From: Mitsuokella multacida DSM 20544
GTDB taxonomy: Bacteria; Bacillota; Negativicutes; Selenomonadales; Selenomonadaceae
Assembly (NCBI RefSeq): GCF_000155955.1
Contig: NZ_GG697141.2
Span: 186,001 to 250,000 of the forward strand
Direction of reading: 5' to 3'
Length of the DNA stretch: 64,000 nucleotides
The position numbers and the translations under genes were made by a program. The notes below the pieces were generated by a model, which saw only the letters and a list, made by a program, of their open reading frames with translations, was not told the DNA's origin and ran no database searches. This document shows positions 9,500 through 17,999 of the stretch, piece by piece (the stretch's first letter is position 1; each line of letters opens with the position of its first letter).

Positions 9500-9582
9500 T
9501 TGACAAATCATGTGCATAGAGTAATAATGTATACATGTTTACAGCATTACAGATTGAATCTGCTGGAGCGCCGTGATATAAT
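9500..9582 (+). promoter_or_regulatory. Tandem promoters for ilvN
   Basis: P1: TTGACA at 9500-9505 with AATAAT at 9523-9528 (17-bp spacer; TAATAA at 16 bp also fits). P2: TTGAAT at 9554-9559 with TATAAT at 9577-9582, spacer exactly 17 bp. Both lie within 120 bp of the ilvN start. Confidence 0.65.
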
Positions 9583-9619
9583 ATTCATGGCATCAGCAAT
9601 TCGAAGAGGAGATGGGTCA

Positions 9620-10150
9620 ATGAAACACGTCTTGTCGGTCTTTGTCGAGAACCAGACTGGTGTTCTCGTGCGTGTTGTAAGCATGTTTTCCAGACGCGAG
9701 TTCAACATCGACAGCCTGTCGGTGGGCGTCACGGAGACACCGGATTTCTCGCGCATCACGGTCGTCGTGCATGGCGATGAGAACCTCATCGAGCAGATGA
9801 TCAAGCAGCTCGAGAAGATGCCGGTTGTCCGTGCAGTGCAGCGCCTGGATGAGAAGAATGCTGTTTGCCGCGGGATGACACTCATAAAGGTCAAGGCGGA
9901 TGACAACAACCGGCTCGATGTCTTGAAGATGGCAGAGCTCTTCCGGGCTCATGTGGTGGATGTCGAATCCAACACGCTGGTCTTCGAGATCACGGGCAGT
10001 GACGACAAGGTCACGGCTTTCCTGAGACTCGTGAAGCCTTACGGGATTGCGGAAGTCATACGCACCGGCCTCATAGCGTTGGAACGCGGAGAGCATACAA
10101 TCTATGAACATTGTGAGGAGAGAGAGTATTATGGCAAAAACTTACTATGA
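9620..10150 (+). CDS. ilvN: Acetolactate synthase, small (regulatory) subunit
   Basis: A 176-residue ACT-domain subunit that gives valine feedback control to the large catalytic subunit encoded 4 kb downstream (ilvB). The N-terminal ACT domain is evident ([20 protein letters not shown], then FNIDSLSVG), followed by the second ACT-like half ([20 protein letters not shown]) with the usual C-terminal [11 protein letters not shown]. Length fits the family (~160-175). The start at 9620 has AGGAG 8 nt upstream. An in-frame TTG at 9497 was rejected because it would run through both promoters. The 3' end overlaps ilvC by 20 bp, indicating tight coupling. Separation from ilvB by four genes is unusual. 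Confidence 0.95.
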   Translation: MKHVLSVFVENQTGVLVRVVSMFSRREFNIDSLSVGVTETPDFSRITVVVHGDENLIEQMIKQLEKMPVVRAVQRLDEKNAVCRGMTLIKVKADDNNRLDVLKMAELFRAHVVDVESNTLVFEITGSDDKVTAFLRLVKPYGIAEVIRTGLIALERGEHTIYEHCEEREYYGKNLL

Positions 10151-11147
10151 TCAGGATGCAAATTGGGAACTCATGAATGGCAAGACGATCGCGATCATCG
10201 GCTACGGCAGCCAGGGTCACGCTCATGCCCTGAACCTCAAGGACAGCGGTGCAAACGTCATCGTCGGCCTCTATGAGGGTTCCAAGTCCAAGAAGGTCGC
10301 TGAAGAGCACGGCCTGAAGGTCTACACGGTCGCTGAGGCAGTCAAGCAGGCTGACATCACGACGGTCCTGATCCCGGATGAGAAGCAGGCTGATGTCTAC
10401 AAGACGGAAATCGCACCGAACCTCAAGCCGGGCAGCGCTCTCGTCTTCGCACATGGCTTCAACATCCATTACCAGCAGATCGTTCCGCCGGCTGATGTTG
10501 ATGTATTCATGGTCGCTCCGAAAGGCCCGGGCCATCTCGTTCGCCGCACGTATACGGAAGGTTCCGGCGTTCCGGTTGTCTTCGCTGTACACCAGGATGC
10601 ATCGGGCAAGTGCTTCGACCTCGCCCTCGCTTATGCAAAAGGCCTCGGCGCTCTGCGTGCCGGCGCACTGCAGACGACGTTCCGCGATGAGACGGAAGAA
10701 GACCTCTTCGGCGAGCAGGCAGTCCTCATGGGCGGCGTTTGCCAGCTGATGCAGACGGGCTTCGAAGTCCTCGTTGAGGCAGGTTATCCGCCAGAGATGG
10801 CATACTTCGAGTGCTTCCATGAGATGAAACTCATCGTTGACCTCTGCTACGAGGGCGGCTTCACGAAGATGCGCCAGTCCTGCTCCGATACGGCTGAGTA
10901 TGGCGACTACATGGTAGGCCCGCGCATCATCACGGAAGACACGAAGAAGGAAATGAAGAAAGTCCTCAAAGAAATCCAGGACGGCACGTTTGCTCGCAAC
11001 TGGCTGCTTGAGAACAAGGCTGCTGGCCGCGTCAACTTCCTCATGGAGCGCCGTCTGCATGCTGAGCATCCGATCGAGAAGGTCGGTAAGGAACTGCGCG
11101 CTATGATGCCGTGGCTCAAAGATGGTGCAGATCTCTCCAAAGACTGA
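10131..11147 (+). CDS. ilvC: Ketol-acid reductoisomerase (class I)
   Basis: A 338-residue IlvC that isomerises and reduces acetolactate or acetohydroxybutyrate with NAD(P)H and Mg2+. The Rossmann motif [13 protein letters not shown] is at about residue 23, followed by the KARI-type loop ([15 protein letters not shown]) that influences cofactor choice. The C-terminal domain carries the metal-site acidic residues ([28 protein letters not shown]). Length marks the short class I form. The start at 10131 has GAGGAGAG upstream and opens with the typical MAKTYYDQD; the coding region overlaps the end of ilvN. A strong hairpin with a T run follows 30 bp after the stop. Confidence 0.97.
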   Translation: MAKTYYDQDANWELMNGKTIAIIGYGSQGHAHALNLKDSGANVIVGLYEGSKSKKVAEEHGLKVYTVAEAVKQADITTVLIPDEKQADVYKTEIAPNLKPGSALVFAHGFNIHYQQIVPPADVDVFMVAPKGPGHLVRRTYTEGSGVPVVFAVHQDASGKCFDLALAYAKGLGALRAGALQTTFRDETEEDLFGEQAVLMGGVCQLMQTGFEVLVEAGYPPEMAYFECFHEMKLIVDLCYEGGFTKMRQSCSDTAEYGDYMVGPRIITEDTKKEMKKVLKEIQDGTFARNWLLENKAAGRVNFLMERRLHAEHPIEKVGKELRAMMPWLKDGADLSKD

Positions 11148-11177
11148 TTCACCTTCTAACTGAACAGGAAATCAACG

Positions 11178-11212
11178 CTTCCCCGGCGAACTATACGTCG
11201 GGGAAGTTTTTT
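11178..11212 (+). terminator. Terminator or attenuator between ilvC and leuC
   Basis: CTTCCCCG and CGGGGAAG form a perfect 8-bp stem with a 13-nt loop followed by six T. No convincing separate promoter for leuC is seen downstream, so this is either a partial terminator/attenuator allowing read-through into leuCDB-ilvB, or a true terminator with an unrecognised promoter. Confidence 0.85.
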
Positions 11213-11263
11213 CCAATAACCGGACAATACTCGATAGATATTCATATATTAGGAGGGCATATT

Positions 11264-12526
11264 ATGGGTATGACTATGAGCGAGAAGATTCTCGCGAAAC
11301 ACGCTGGCCTCGATTCCGTGAAGGCCGGTCAGCTCGTGACTTGTGAGCTCGATATGGTACTCGCGAACGACATCACGGCGCCGCCGTCCATCGCGAAATT
11401 CGAGGAAATCGGCCGCCCGGTCTTCGACAATACGAAGATCGCGCTCGTGCCGGACCACTTCCAGCCGGCCAAGGACATCAAGTCGGCAGAACTCGCGAAG
11501 ACCGTCCGCGATTTTGCGCACAAGTACAAGATTGTCAACTACTTCGAGCAGGGCCGTGTGGGCATCGAGCATGTCATCCTGCCGGAGAAGGGCATCGTCG
11601 CACCGGGCATGCTGACGATTGGCGCGGATTCACATACGTGCACGTACGGCGCCGTCAACGGCTTCTCGACGGGCGTTGGCTCGACCGACCTCGGCGCAGC
11701 CATGGCGACGGGCAAGGCCTGGTTCAAGGTGCCGGAGGCCATCAAGGTCAACCTGACGGGCGAGAAGTCGGCCGACATCACCGGTAAGGATGTCATCCTG
11801 ACGCTCATCGGCATGATCGGCGTCGACGGCGCGCTCTACAAGTCCCTCGAATTCGCTGGCCCAGGCGTCAAGGCCCTGACGATGACGGACCGCCTGACCA
11901 TCTCCAACATGGCCATCGAGGCGGGCGGCAAGGCCGGCATCTTCCCGTTCGACGAGATCACGAAGGCGTATGTCGATGCCCGCGTCACGAAGCCGTATGA
12001 GCCGGTTGCCGCTGACGATGATGCCGAGTACTGCCGCGAAGTCGATATCAACCTCTCCGAGCTCAAGCCGGTCGTCGCTTTCCCGCACCTGCCGGGCAAC
12101 ACGAAGCGCGTCGAGGATATCAAGGAGCCAATCGAAATCGACCAGGTCATCATCGGTTCCTGCACGAACGGCCGCCTCGAGGACATGGAGATTGCGGCGT
12201 CCATCCTCAAGGGCCACAAGGTCGCAGACCGCGTGCGCTGCATCGTCATCCCGGGTAGCCCGGCTATCTACAAGGAGTCGATGAAGCGCGGCTACATCGA
12301 TACGTTCATCGACGCCGGCTGTGCCGTCTCGACGCCGACCTGCGGCCCGTGCCTCGGCGGCTACATGGGCATCATGGCTGCCGGCGAGCGCTGCGTCTCG
12401 ACGACGAACCGCAATTTCCGCGGCCGCATGGGCCATGTCGACAGTGAAGTCTACCTCGCCGGCCCGCAGGTCGCAGCCGCGAGTGCAATCTTGGGACGCA
12501 TCGCAACACCGGAGGAGGTTAAATAA
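11264..12526 (+). CDS. leuC: 3-isopropylmalate dehydratase, large subunit
   Basis: A 420-residue LeuC of the short aconitase-like (HacA/LeuC2) type. With LeuD it isomerises 2-isopropylmalate to 3-isopropylmalate in leucine synthesis. The [4Fe-4S] ligands are visible in IGSCTNGR and in CGPCLGG, and [15 protein letters not shown] is the usual substrate-site motif. The start at 11264 has an ideal AGGAGG 7 nt upstream. leuD starts 2 bp after its stop, with the leuD ribosome-binding site inside the end of leuC, which ties translation of the two subunits together. Confidence 0.96.
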   Translation: MGMTMSEKILAKHAGLDSVKAGQLVTCELDMVLANDITAPPSIAKFEEIGRPVFDNTKIALVPDHFQPAKDIKSAELAKTVRDFAHKYKIVNYFEQGRVGIEHVILPEKGIVAPGMLTIGADSHTCTYGAVNGFSTGVGSTDLGAAMATGKAWFKVPEAIKVNLTGEKSADITGKDVILTLIGMIGVDGALYKSLEFAGPGVKALTMTDRLTISNMAIEAGGKAGIFPFDEITKAYVDARVTKPYEPVAADDDAEYCREVDINLSELKPVVAFPHLPGNTKRVEDIKEPIEIDQVIIGSCTNGRLEDMEIAASILKGHKVADRVRCIVIPGSPAIYKESMKRGYIDTFIDAGCAVSTPTCGPCLGGYMGIMAAGERCVSTTNRNFRGRMGHVDSEVYLAGPQVAAASAILGRIATPEEVK

Positions 12527-12527
12527 T

Positions 12528-13019
12528 ATGAAATTAGAAGGCAAAGTATGGCGCTACGGCGACAATGTTGATACGGATGTCATCATCCCGGCCCGCTACC
12601 TCAACACGTTCGACCCGAAAGAGCTTGCCAAGCACTGTATGGTCGACATCGATGAGAGTTTCGCACCGAATGTCAAAGAGGGCGATATCATGGTCGGCGG
12701 CCGCAATTTCGGCTGCGGCTCCTCGCGTGAGCATGCGCCGGTCGCCATCAAGGCGTCGGGCATCCCCGTTGTCATCGCTGCGAGCTTCGCGCGCATTTTC
12801 TACCGCAACGGCATCAACATCGGCCTGCCGCTCCTGGAGATCGGCTCAGATGTCGAGAAGATCAAGGCGGGCGACAAGCTGCGCGTCGACACGGCGACGG
12901 GCACGATCGAAGACCTGACGACGGGCGACGTCTTCCACGCGCATCCGCTGCCGGGCTTCGTGCAGGATATCGCCAAGGCAGGCGGCCTCATCAACTACAT
13001 CAAGGGCCAGAAAGACTGA
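12528..13019 (+). CDS. leuD: 3-isopropylmalate dehydratase, small subunit
   Basis: A 163-residue LeuD, the swivelling small subunit that completes the LeuC active site. It shows [14 protein letters not shown] near the N-terminus, [15 protein letters not shown] and [14 protein letters not shown], all typical of the short bacterial/archaeal form that partners the ~420-residue LeuC. The start at 12528 is preceded by GGAGGAGGTT. The C-terminus ends soon after the conserved [12 protein letters not shown]. It belongs to the same transcript as leuC and leuB. Confidence 0.96.
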   Translation: MKLEGKVWRYGDNVDTDVIIPARYLNTFDPKELAKHCMVDIDESFAPNVKEGDIMVGGRNFGCGSSREHAPVAIKASGIPVVIAASFARIFYRNGINIGLPLLEIGSDVEKIKAGDKLRVDTATGTIEDLTTGDVFHAHPLPGFVQDIAKAGGLINYIKGQKD

Positions 13020-13059
13020 GCCCCTGTTGTTGCGTTTGTCAGAGTAGAGAGGGATACAT

Positions 13060-14127
13060 ATGTCATATAAGATCACAGTGATACCGGGCGATGGTATCGG
13101 CAAGGAAATCACGGATTCGGCGGTAGAAGTCCTCGAGAAGGTCGATGAGAAGTTCGGCCTCGGACTCTCCTACACCTATAAAGACGCCGGCGGCACGGCC
13201 TACGACAAGTTCGGCACGCCGCTGCCGGATGACACGATCGAGGCCTGCAAGGCGTCCGACGGCGTCCTCTTCGGCGCCGTTGGCGGCGACAAGTGGGACA
13301 ACGTCGACCCGGCGCTGCGCCCCGAGAAGGCCATCCTCGGCCTGCGCAAGAACCTCGGCCTCTACGCCAACCTGCGTCCGGTCAAGGTGGCTGATGCGCT
13401 CGTCGAGTACTCCCCACTGAAGCCGGAACTCGTCAAGGGCGTCGACCTCGTCATCGTGCGCGAGCTCATCGGCGGCATCTACTTCGGCGATAAGTGCGAG
13501 TCGGAGCAGCACAACGGCGCCGAGCGCGCCTGGGACCTCGAGAACTACTCCGTTCCTGAGGTCGACCGCATCGCGAAGCTCGCCTTCGAGACGGCCAAGC
13601 TGCGCCGCGGCAAGGTCACGTCGGTCGACAAGGCCAACGTCCTCGCGACGTCGCGCCTCTGGCGCCGCACGGTGGCCAAGGTCGCAGAGTCGTATCCGGA
13701 TGTCGAGCTCAACAACCTCTACGTCGACAACTGCGCGATGCAGCTGGCCATCCGTCCGACGCAGTTCGATGTCATCGTCACGGGCAACCTCTTCGGCGAC
13801 ATCCTCTCCGACGAGGCGGCCGTCGTCGGCGGCTCCATCGGCATGATGCCGTCGGCCTCCATTGGCACGAGCACGAGCCTCTACGAGCCGATTCACGGCA
13901 GTGCGCCGGACATCGCCGGCAAGGGCATCGCCAACCCGATGGGCACGATTCTCTCGGCTGCCATGCTGCTGCGCTACTCGCTGCATGAAGAAGCGGCGGC
14001 TAAGGCCATCGAGGCAGCCGTCGACAAGGCGCTGGCCGATGGTTACCGCACGCCGGACCTCTGGAAGGAAGGCTTCCAGAAGGCCAATACGGAAGAGATC
14101 ACGAAGGTCATCTGCGAGCGCATCTGA
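13060..14127 (+). CDS. leuB: 3-isopropylmalate dehydrogenase
   Basis: A 355-residue NAD-dependent LeuB that oxidises and decarboxylates 3-isopropylmalate. It starts MSYKITVIPGDGIGKEI with GAGAGGG upstream. Visible motifs are VRELIGGIYFG, the substrate-site KANVLATSRLWRR, the metal-binding NLFGDILSDEAA and the NAD-site EPIHGSAPDIAGKGIANP. Forty base pairs separate it from leuD and 42 from ilvB, with no terminator on either side. leuA (isopropylmalate synthase) is not in the window. Confidence 0.97.
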   Translation: MSYKITVIPGDGIGKEITDSAVEVLEKVDEKFGLGLSYTYKDAGGTAYDKFGTPLPDDTIEACKASDGVLFGAVGGDKWDNVDPALRPEKAILGLRKNLGLYANLRPVKVADALVEYSPLKPELVKGVDLVIVRELIGGIYFGDKCESEQHNGAERAWDLENYSVPEVDRIAKLAFETAKLRRGKVTSVDKANVLATSRLWRRTVAKVAESYPDVELNNLYVDNCAMQLAIRPTQFDVIVTGNLFGDILSDEAAVVGGSIGMMPSASIGTSTSLYEPIHGSAPDIAGKGIANPMGTILSAAMLLRYSLHEEAAAKAIEAAVDKALADGYRTPDLWKEGFQKANTEEITKVICERI

Positions 14128-14169
14128 TACCGCAGAGCGCCAGCAGAGACGGCAGAAAGGGGAAGGCAG

Positions 14170-15834
14170 ATGAAGGGAGCGAAGGCTGTCGCTCTCTGTC
14201 TCAAGGAACAGGGAGTCGACACGGTTTTTGGTTATCCGGGCGGCATGATCCTGCCGCTTTACGATGCATTTTATGAGAACCCGGACATCCGGGAAATCCT
14301 CGTGACACACGAACAGAATGCCGCGCACGCAGCCGACGGCTACGCGCGCGCTTCGGGCAAGGTCGGCGTCTGCATCGCGACGTCGGGCCCCGGCGCGACA
14401 AATCTCGTCACGGGCCTTGCGACGGCCTTCATGGACTCCGTGGCGGTCGTCGCCATCACGGGCCAGGTCGACACTTCACTCCTGGGGCGCGATGCGTTCC
14501 AGGAGACGGACATCCTCGATGTCACGATGCCGATCACGAAGCACAACTTCAAGGTCAAGAAGGCCGACCAGCTCGTGCCGACCGTGCGCAAGGCCTTTGC
14601 GCTGGCGCGCCATGGCCGTCCCGGTCCCGTGCTCATCGATGTGCCGCGTGACCTCTTTTTCGCGGATGTCGACTACAAGCCGCAGGCCGTGCAGCCCGAG
14701 CATCACGGGAAACCGGATGCTGACTTCCTGATCTGCGCGGCAGAGGCGGCCGACGAGATTGTCCAGGCCAAGCGGCCCGTGGCGATTGTCGGCGGCGGCG
14801 TCATCTCCGCCGGTGCGACGAAAGAGGTCATCGCCTTCATCGAGAAGTACCACCTGCCTGTCGTCCACACGCTCATGGGGCTCGGCGCGATACCGCGCTC
14901 CCATCCGCAGTCGCTCGGCTTTGCCGGCATGCACGGCGAGAAGGCCGCGAATCACGCGATTGCCGCGGCCGACCTCGTCGTCGCCATCGGCAGCCGCTTT
15001 GGCGACCGCCAGACGGGCAACCTCGACAAGTACACGGAGAACACGAAGTTCATCCACATCGACATCGACCCCGCCGAGATCGACAAGAACGTGGGCAACT
15101 CGCTCGGCCTCGCCGGCGACATGAAGACCATCCTTTCCCTGCTCATGAAGCACGAGCCGAATTCCGCCCTGACGGACTGGTGGCAGCAGATCGACAAGTG
15201 GGAGGAGTCGTACGCCTACGACTACCATCAGAGCCGGCTGACGGTCCCCTGGGCGATGCATCAGGTCATGCAGCGCACGAAGGGCAAGCCGTACGCCTTT
15301 GCGACGGATGTCGGGCAGCATCAGATGTGGGCGGCGCTTCACCTGCGCATCGAAGAGCCGCGCACGTGGCTGACCTCCGGCGGCCTCGGCACGATGGGCT
15401 TCGGCTTGCCGGCCGCCATGGGCGCACAGCTCTACTACGGCAGGGACCGGCGCGTTATCCACGTGGCCGGCGACGGTGGCATCAAGATGACGGGCAACGA
15501 GTTCTACACGATCGCGCGCCTGCAGCTGCCGATCATCTCCCTGATCGTCAACAACAGGAGCCTCGGCATGATCCGCCAGCTCCAGAAAGTCATGTACAAG
15601 GAGCGCTACATCGCCTGCGAGCTCGACTACCCGATGGACTACGTCAAGTACGCCGAGTGCTTCGGTATCGAGGCTGAGTCCGTTTCCACCCAGGACGAAT
15701 TCGCCGAGGCCCTTAAAAAAGCACTCGAGGACCGCGACCATCCGCGTGTCATCGTCCTCAACGTCTGGCGCAGCTTCGTCGAACCCATGACCAAGGGCGG
15801 CGCCCGCATCGATGAGTTCGTCGAATTCAAGTAA
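14170..15834 (+). CDS. ilvB: Acetolactate synthase, large (catalytic) subunit
   Basis: A 554-residue thiamine-diphosphate enzyme that condenses two pyruvates, or pyruvate and 2-oxobutyrate, as the first common step to branched-chain amino acids. The catalytic Glu lies in THEQNAAHAADGYARASG, the FAD-domain region in the middle (MGLGAIPRSHP), and the ThDP/Mg site is GDGGIKMTGNEFYTIARLQL. The start at 14170 has an AGAAAGGGGAAGG ribosome-binding region. It closes the ilv-leu cluster while its regulatory subunit opens it. ilvD and ilvE are not in the window. A terminator follows. Confidence 0.96.
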   Translation: MKGAKAVALCLKEQGVDTVFGYPGGMILPLYDAFYENPDIREILVTHEQNAAHAADGYARASGKVGVCIATSGPGATNLVTGLATAFMDSVAVVAITGQVDTSLLGRDAFQETDILDVTMPITKHNFKVKKADQLVPTVRKAFALARHGRPGPVLIDVPRDLFFADVDYKPQAVQPEHHGKPDADFLICAAEAADEIVQAKRPVAIVGGGVISAGATKEVIAFIEKYHLPVVHTLMGLGAIPRSHPQSLGFAGMHGEKAANHAIAAADLVVAIGSRFGDRQTGNLDKYTENTKFIHIDIDPAEIDKNVGNSLGLAGDMKTILSLLMKHEPNSALTDWWQQIDKWEESYAYDYHQSRLTVPWAMHQVMQRTKGKPYAFATDVGQHQMWAALHLRIEEPRTWLTSGGLGTMGFGLPAAMGAQLYYGRDRRVIHVAGDGGIKMTGNEFYTIARLQLPIISLIVNNRSLGMIRQLQKVMYKERYIACELDYPMDYVKYAECFGIEAESVSTQDEFAEALKKALEDRDHPRVIVLNVWRSFVEPMTKGGARIDEFVEFK

Positions 15835-15861
15835 TAAAATAATACATAATAATAATATATA

Positions 15862-15906
15862 AAAAGAAGCGCTATTCTTTATGCGAGGGATAGAGCTTCT
15901 TTTTTG
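15862..15906 (+). terminator. Terminator after ilvB
   Basis: An imperfect inverted repeat (AAGAAGC-CTAT ... ATAG-GCTTCTT) is followed by a run of T. It marks the left edge of the host-type DNA; the AT-rich island begins here. It also overlaps the 3' end of the minus-strand regulator gene and may serve both directions. Confidence 0.7.
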
Positions 15907-15907
15907 T

Positions 15908-16306
15908 TTAAATATGTGAATGAGCATCATCTTTAGATAAATTAATGATGGCATCGATGATGGCGTTTGACTTTTCATCTAGATGAGGATATTCGTTGAT
16001 GAGTTGTAACAAACGTTTATTCGTGATGTTTTCAGCAACCTTGGTTGTATTTATATAATCCGTTTCGAAGGAAGCCTGTTCCTCTCGATACGAATTGCTA
16101 TCATCTTTTACATAAGGTATCAGGGAAAGAATGGATATTCTTAATGCATCTGCTAAAGCGATTAAATCTTCAATTGTAATGCCTGTGGTATAACCTCCCT
16201 CCCAATTCGAAATTACCTGCGAACACTTATGCACCATCTGACCAAGTTTGGTTTGGGTGAGTTTTAGTTCTTTTCTCCTTTTCCTGATGTTGTCGCCGAT
16301 AGACAT
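15908..16306 (-). CDS. XRE-family helix-turn-helix regulator next to the Ssp operon
   Basis: A 132-residue DNA-binding protein. Residues ~1-55 are an XRE/Cro-C1 helix-turn-helix (MSIGDNIRKRRKELKLTQTK, then LADALRISILSLI). The C-terminal half has no domain I recognise. The start at 16306 has GGAGGTG 10 nt upstream; an in-frame ATG at 16333 would add nine residues, but TATAAT (minus strand, 16338-16333) overlaps it and is probably the -10 box. The AT-rich codon use matches the ssp genes and not ilvB. It is divergent from the ssp operon, whose promoter contains an inverted repeat, so I infer that it regulates the defence genes. The IS element has landed directly upstream of its -10 box and probably changed its expression. 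Confidence 0.8.
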   Translation of the reverse strand: MSIGDNIRKRRKELKLTQTKLGQMVHKCSQVISNWEGGYTTGITIEDLIALADALRISILSLIPYVKDDSNSYREEQASFETDYINTTKVAENITNKRLLQLINEYPHLDEKSNAIIDAIINLSKDDAHSHI

Positions 16307-16334
16307 GAGCCTGCACACCTCCATACTTTTCATT

Positions 16335-16361
16335 ATACAGAATCAGCAGTTTACAGCTTTT
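16335..16361. repeat. IS left end: 10-bp target duplication plus 17-bp terminal inverted repeat
   Basis: ATACAGAATC (16335-16344) is the first copy of the target-site duplication. The left terminal repeat AGCAGTTTACAGCTTTT occupies 16345-16361 and is a perfect inverted copy of the right end. Confidence 0.95.
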
Positions 16362-17802
16362 GAGACATAATAAAATCACGTAGCCCCTGCTGGTGTATAA
16401 TAGATTCACCACAAACCAAACACGAGAGGTGCTACGTGATGTCTCAATTATACACCAGTCAGTCGACAGTTGACAAACTCTTGACGATTTTTTCTTCCTT
16501 GTTTCTCGCTGCAACGAGACCGCCACGCCATCTGCTGGCGTGGCTCCTCATCGCTCAGCTGGCTCTGGAGTCGGCTTCGTCGGTGCGCTGCCTGTTCCGG
16601 CAGTTCCTGTCGAAGCAGACGGACGCATCGCTCAACAGCTATTACCGTGCCCTTGGCAACGGCCTCGTCACGGATGCATCCATTCGCCAGGCCTTGGCGC
16701 TGCAGGCGCTTGCCATAGTGCCAGAGGCAATGCGGCAGGAGCCTATCCTGCTCAGCGTGGACGACACGTCCATTGCCAAGTGGGGCAAGCACTTCGACGG
16801 TGTAGGGATCCTGTACGACCACGCCAAACACGATGGCAAGTCCTATTTCAATGGCCATGTATTTGTCAGCTTGACGATGAGCGTGCCGGTCCTCCATGAG
16901 AACGCAGGCAAGCAGCAGATCCGTTATATCGCGGTGCCGATTGGCTACGTCATGAGCAACGGCGAAGCCTCGAAGCTGACGCTTACCTGCCAGCTTCTCG
17001 ATGAAGTCATGCCAATCCTTGAAAAGCGCCAGGTCATCCTGCTCTTCGACAGCTGGTATGCCAAGCGTGAGCTGCTCGCGCATGCACTCCGCTACCCGAA
17101 TCTCAACGTGATCTGCAATGCACGTCATGATACGGCGATGTTCGAACTGCCGGGTTCGACGGCAGGCCGCCGAAGTACGGCAAGCGACTGATGCTGGATG
17201 AGATTGCCGATGATCTCACAAATTATCTTTGTCGGATGGACGACTATTTTGTCGCCCACCGTCTGGTGAAGACACGCATCTTCGGTGACCGCACCGTCCA
17301 TGCCTATGTGACGCTGAGCAAGAGCGGCTCATACCGTCTCTTTTTCAGCACCGTAGATTCGATGGCCCTGCACATGAGCATTGCCTGGCAGGAGAACAAG
17401 ACGCTCCGCAACACCAGCTCCAAGCATATGGCGATTTACCCACTCAAGCTCTACAAGCTCCGCTGGGGCATTGAGACGAACTACTACGAGCAGAAGATGT
17501 TCTGGGAGCTCGGCAGCTACAAAGTTCGCACGAAGACTGCGATTGAGCACCTGCTAAACCTGACGAATGCCGGGCACGCTCTCATGAAGATCCTGCCGTA
17601 TGAGGACGAGAAGCTAAGCACCTACCAGGACAAGAGCCCGCAAGAGCTGCGGCACGCGCTGAGTCAACAGATCCACAAGGAAGTATTTTTCGCCACTTTG
17701 GTGTCCAAAGCCCAAAGTAGCATAAATTCAAGCGCTCTGCTCAAAGCCTTGCAGGTCTTGGCCTGGGGCGATGGGCAAGCGGCTTAAAAGCTGTAAACTG
17801 CT
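16345..17802 (+). mobile_element. IS4-family insertion sequence, 1,458 bp
   Basis: The element is bounded by perfect 17-bp terminal inverted repeats and flanked by exact 10-bp direct repeats (ATACAGAATC), which is within the range known for IS4-family elements. Its only gene is a DDE transposase split by a frameshift. GC content is higher than in the surrounding island and closer to the host genome. It separates the XRE regulator from the ssp operon promoter. The intact ends and target duplication indicate a fairly recent insertion. Confidence 0.93.
16439..17787 (+). pseudogene. IS4-family DDE transposase, frameshifted
   Basis: The first frame (16439 to 17191) carries the first catalytic Asp region (LSVDDTSIAKWGKHFDG) and the second (ILLFDSWYAKREL). 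It then drifts into an unrelated tail after FELPG. The second frame, readable from about 17152 and with an ATG at 17191, continues with GFDGRPPKYGKRL and holds the catalytic Glu inside a textbook IS4 Y-x2-R-x3-E-x6-K signature (YKLRWGIETNYYEQK). The frame change falls at about 17147-17156. No slippery heptamer of A or T is present there, so I read it as a disabling frameshift, not programmed frameshifting; a sequencing error is also possible. Ribosome-binding site GAGAGGTG precedes 16439. Confidence 0.85.
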
Positions 17803-17812
17803 ATACAGAATC
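17786..17812. repeat. IS right end: 17-bp terminal inverted repeat plus target duplication
   Basis: The right terminal repeat AAAAGCTGTAAACTGCT (17786-17802) overlaps the transposase stop codon by two bases. The second ATACAGAATC copy follows at 17803-17812. Confidence 0.95.
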
Positions 17813-17865
17813 TAACGTTAAATGTTATAAACCTGACGATATATGAGAATATAATTGCCGTTTTG

Positions 17866-17894
17866 TTGCAAAATAACGTAACTCGTTATATAAT
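17866..17894 (+). promoter_or_regulatory. Promoter of the ssp operon with embedded operator
   Basis: TTGCAA (17866-17871) and TATAAT (17889-17894) are exactly 17 bp apart. Between them lies the inverted repeat ATAACG-N5-CGTTAT (17873-17889), ending on the first base of the -10 box. A second palindrome, TAACGTTA, lies upstream at 17813-17820. An operator in the spacer is a classic repression position; the neighbouring XRE protein is the obvious candidate repressor. The leader to the first gene is about 100 nt. Confidence 0.72.
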
Positions 17895-17999
17895 AAAAGT
17901 GTATATCTTGAGTTAAGCTCAAAATATGTGGCTTTTTGCCCTTTTTTACAGGTAATTAACGAATTTTGTTGTGTATAGAATAAAAGGTAACATATAAAA

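Noticed and set aside
9223-9619. Possible T-box or leader-peptide attenuator upstream of ilvN
   Set aside because: No T-box consensus, no terminator hairpin and no Leu/Ile/Val-rich leader peptide could be found; only tandem promoters and an A-rich stretch are visible.
11221-11250. CGGACA-18-TATATT as a leuC promoter
   Set aside because: The -10 would abut the AGGAGG site, so the transcript would start inside or after the ribosome-binding site; the -35 is also poor.
16227-16526. Minus-strand frame running from the IS into the regulator region
   Set aside because: It is a chance frame crossing the IS end and overlapping the real HTH gene in another frame.
17144-17191. Programmed ribosomal frameshift producing the transposase
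   Set aside because: No A- or T-rich slippery heptamer or downstream structure at the junction, and IS4-family elements normally use one uninterrupted frame.
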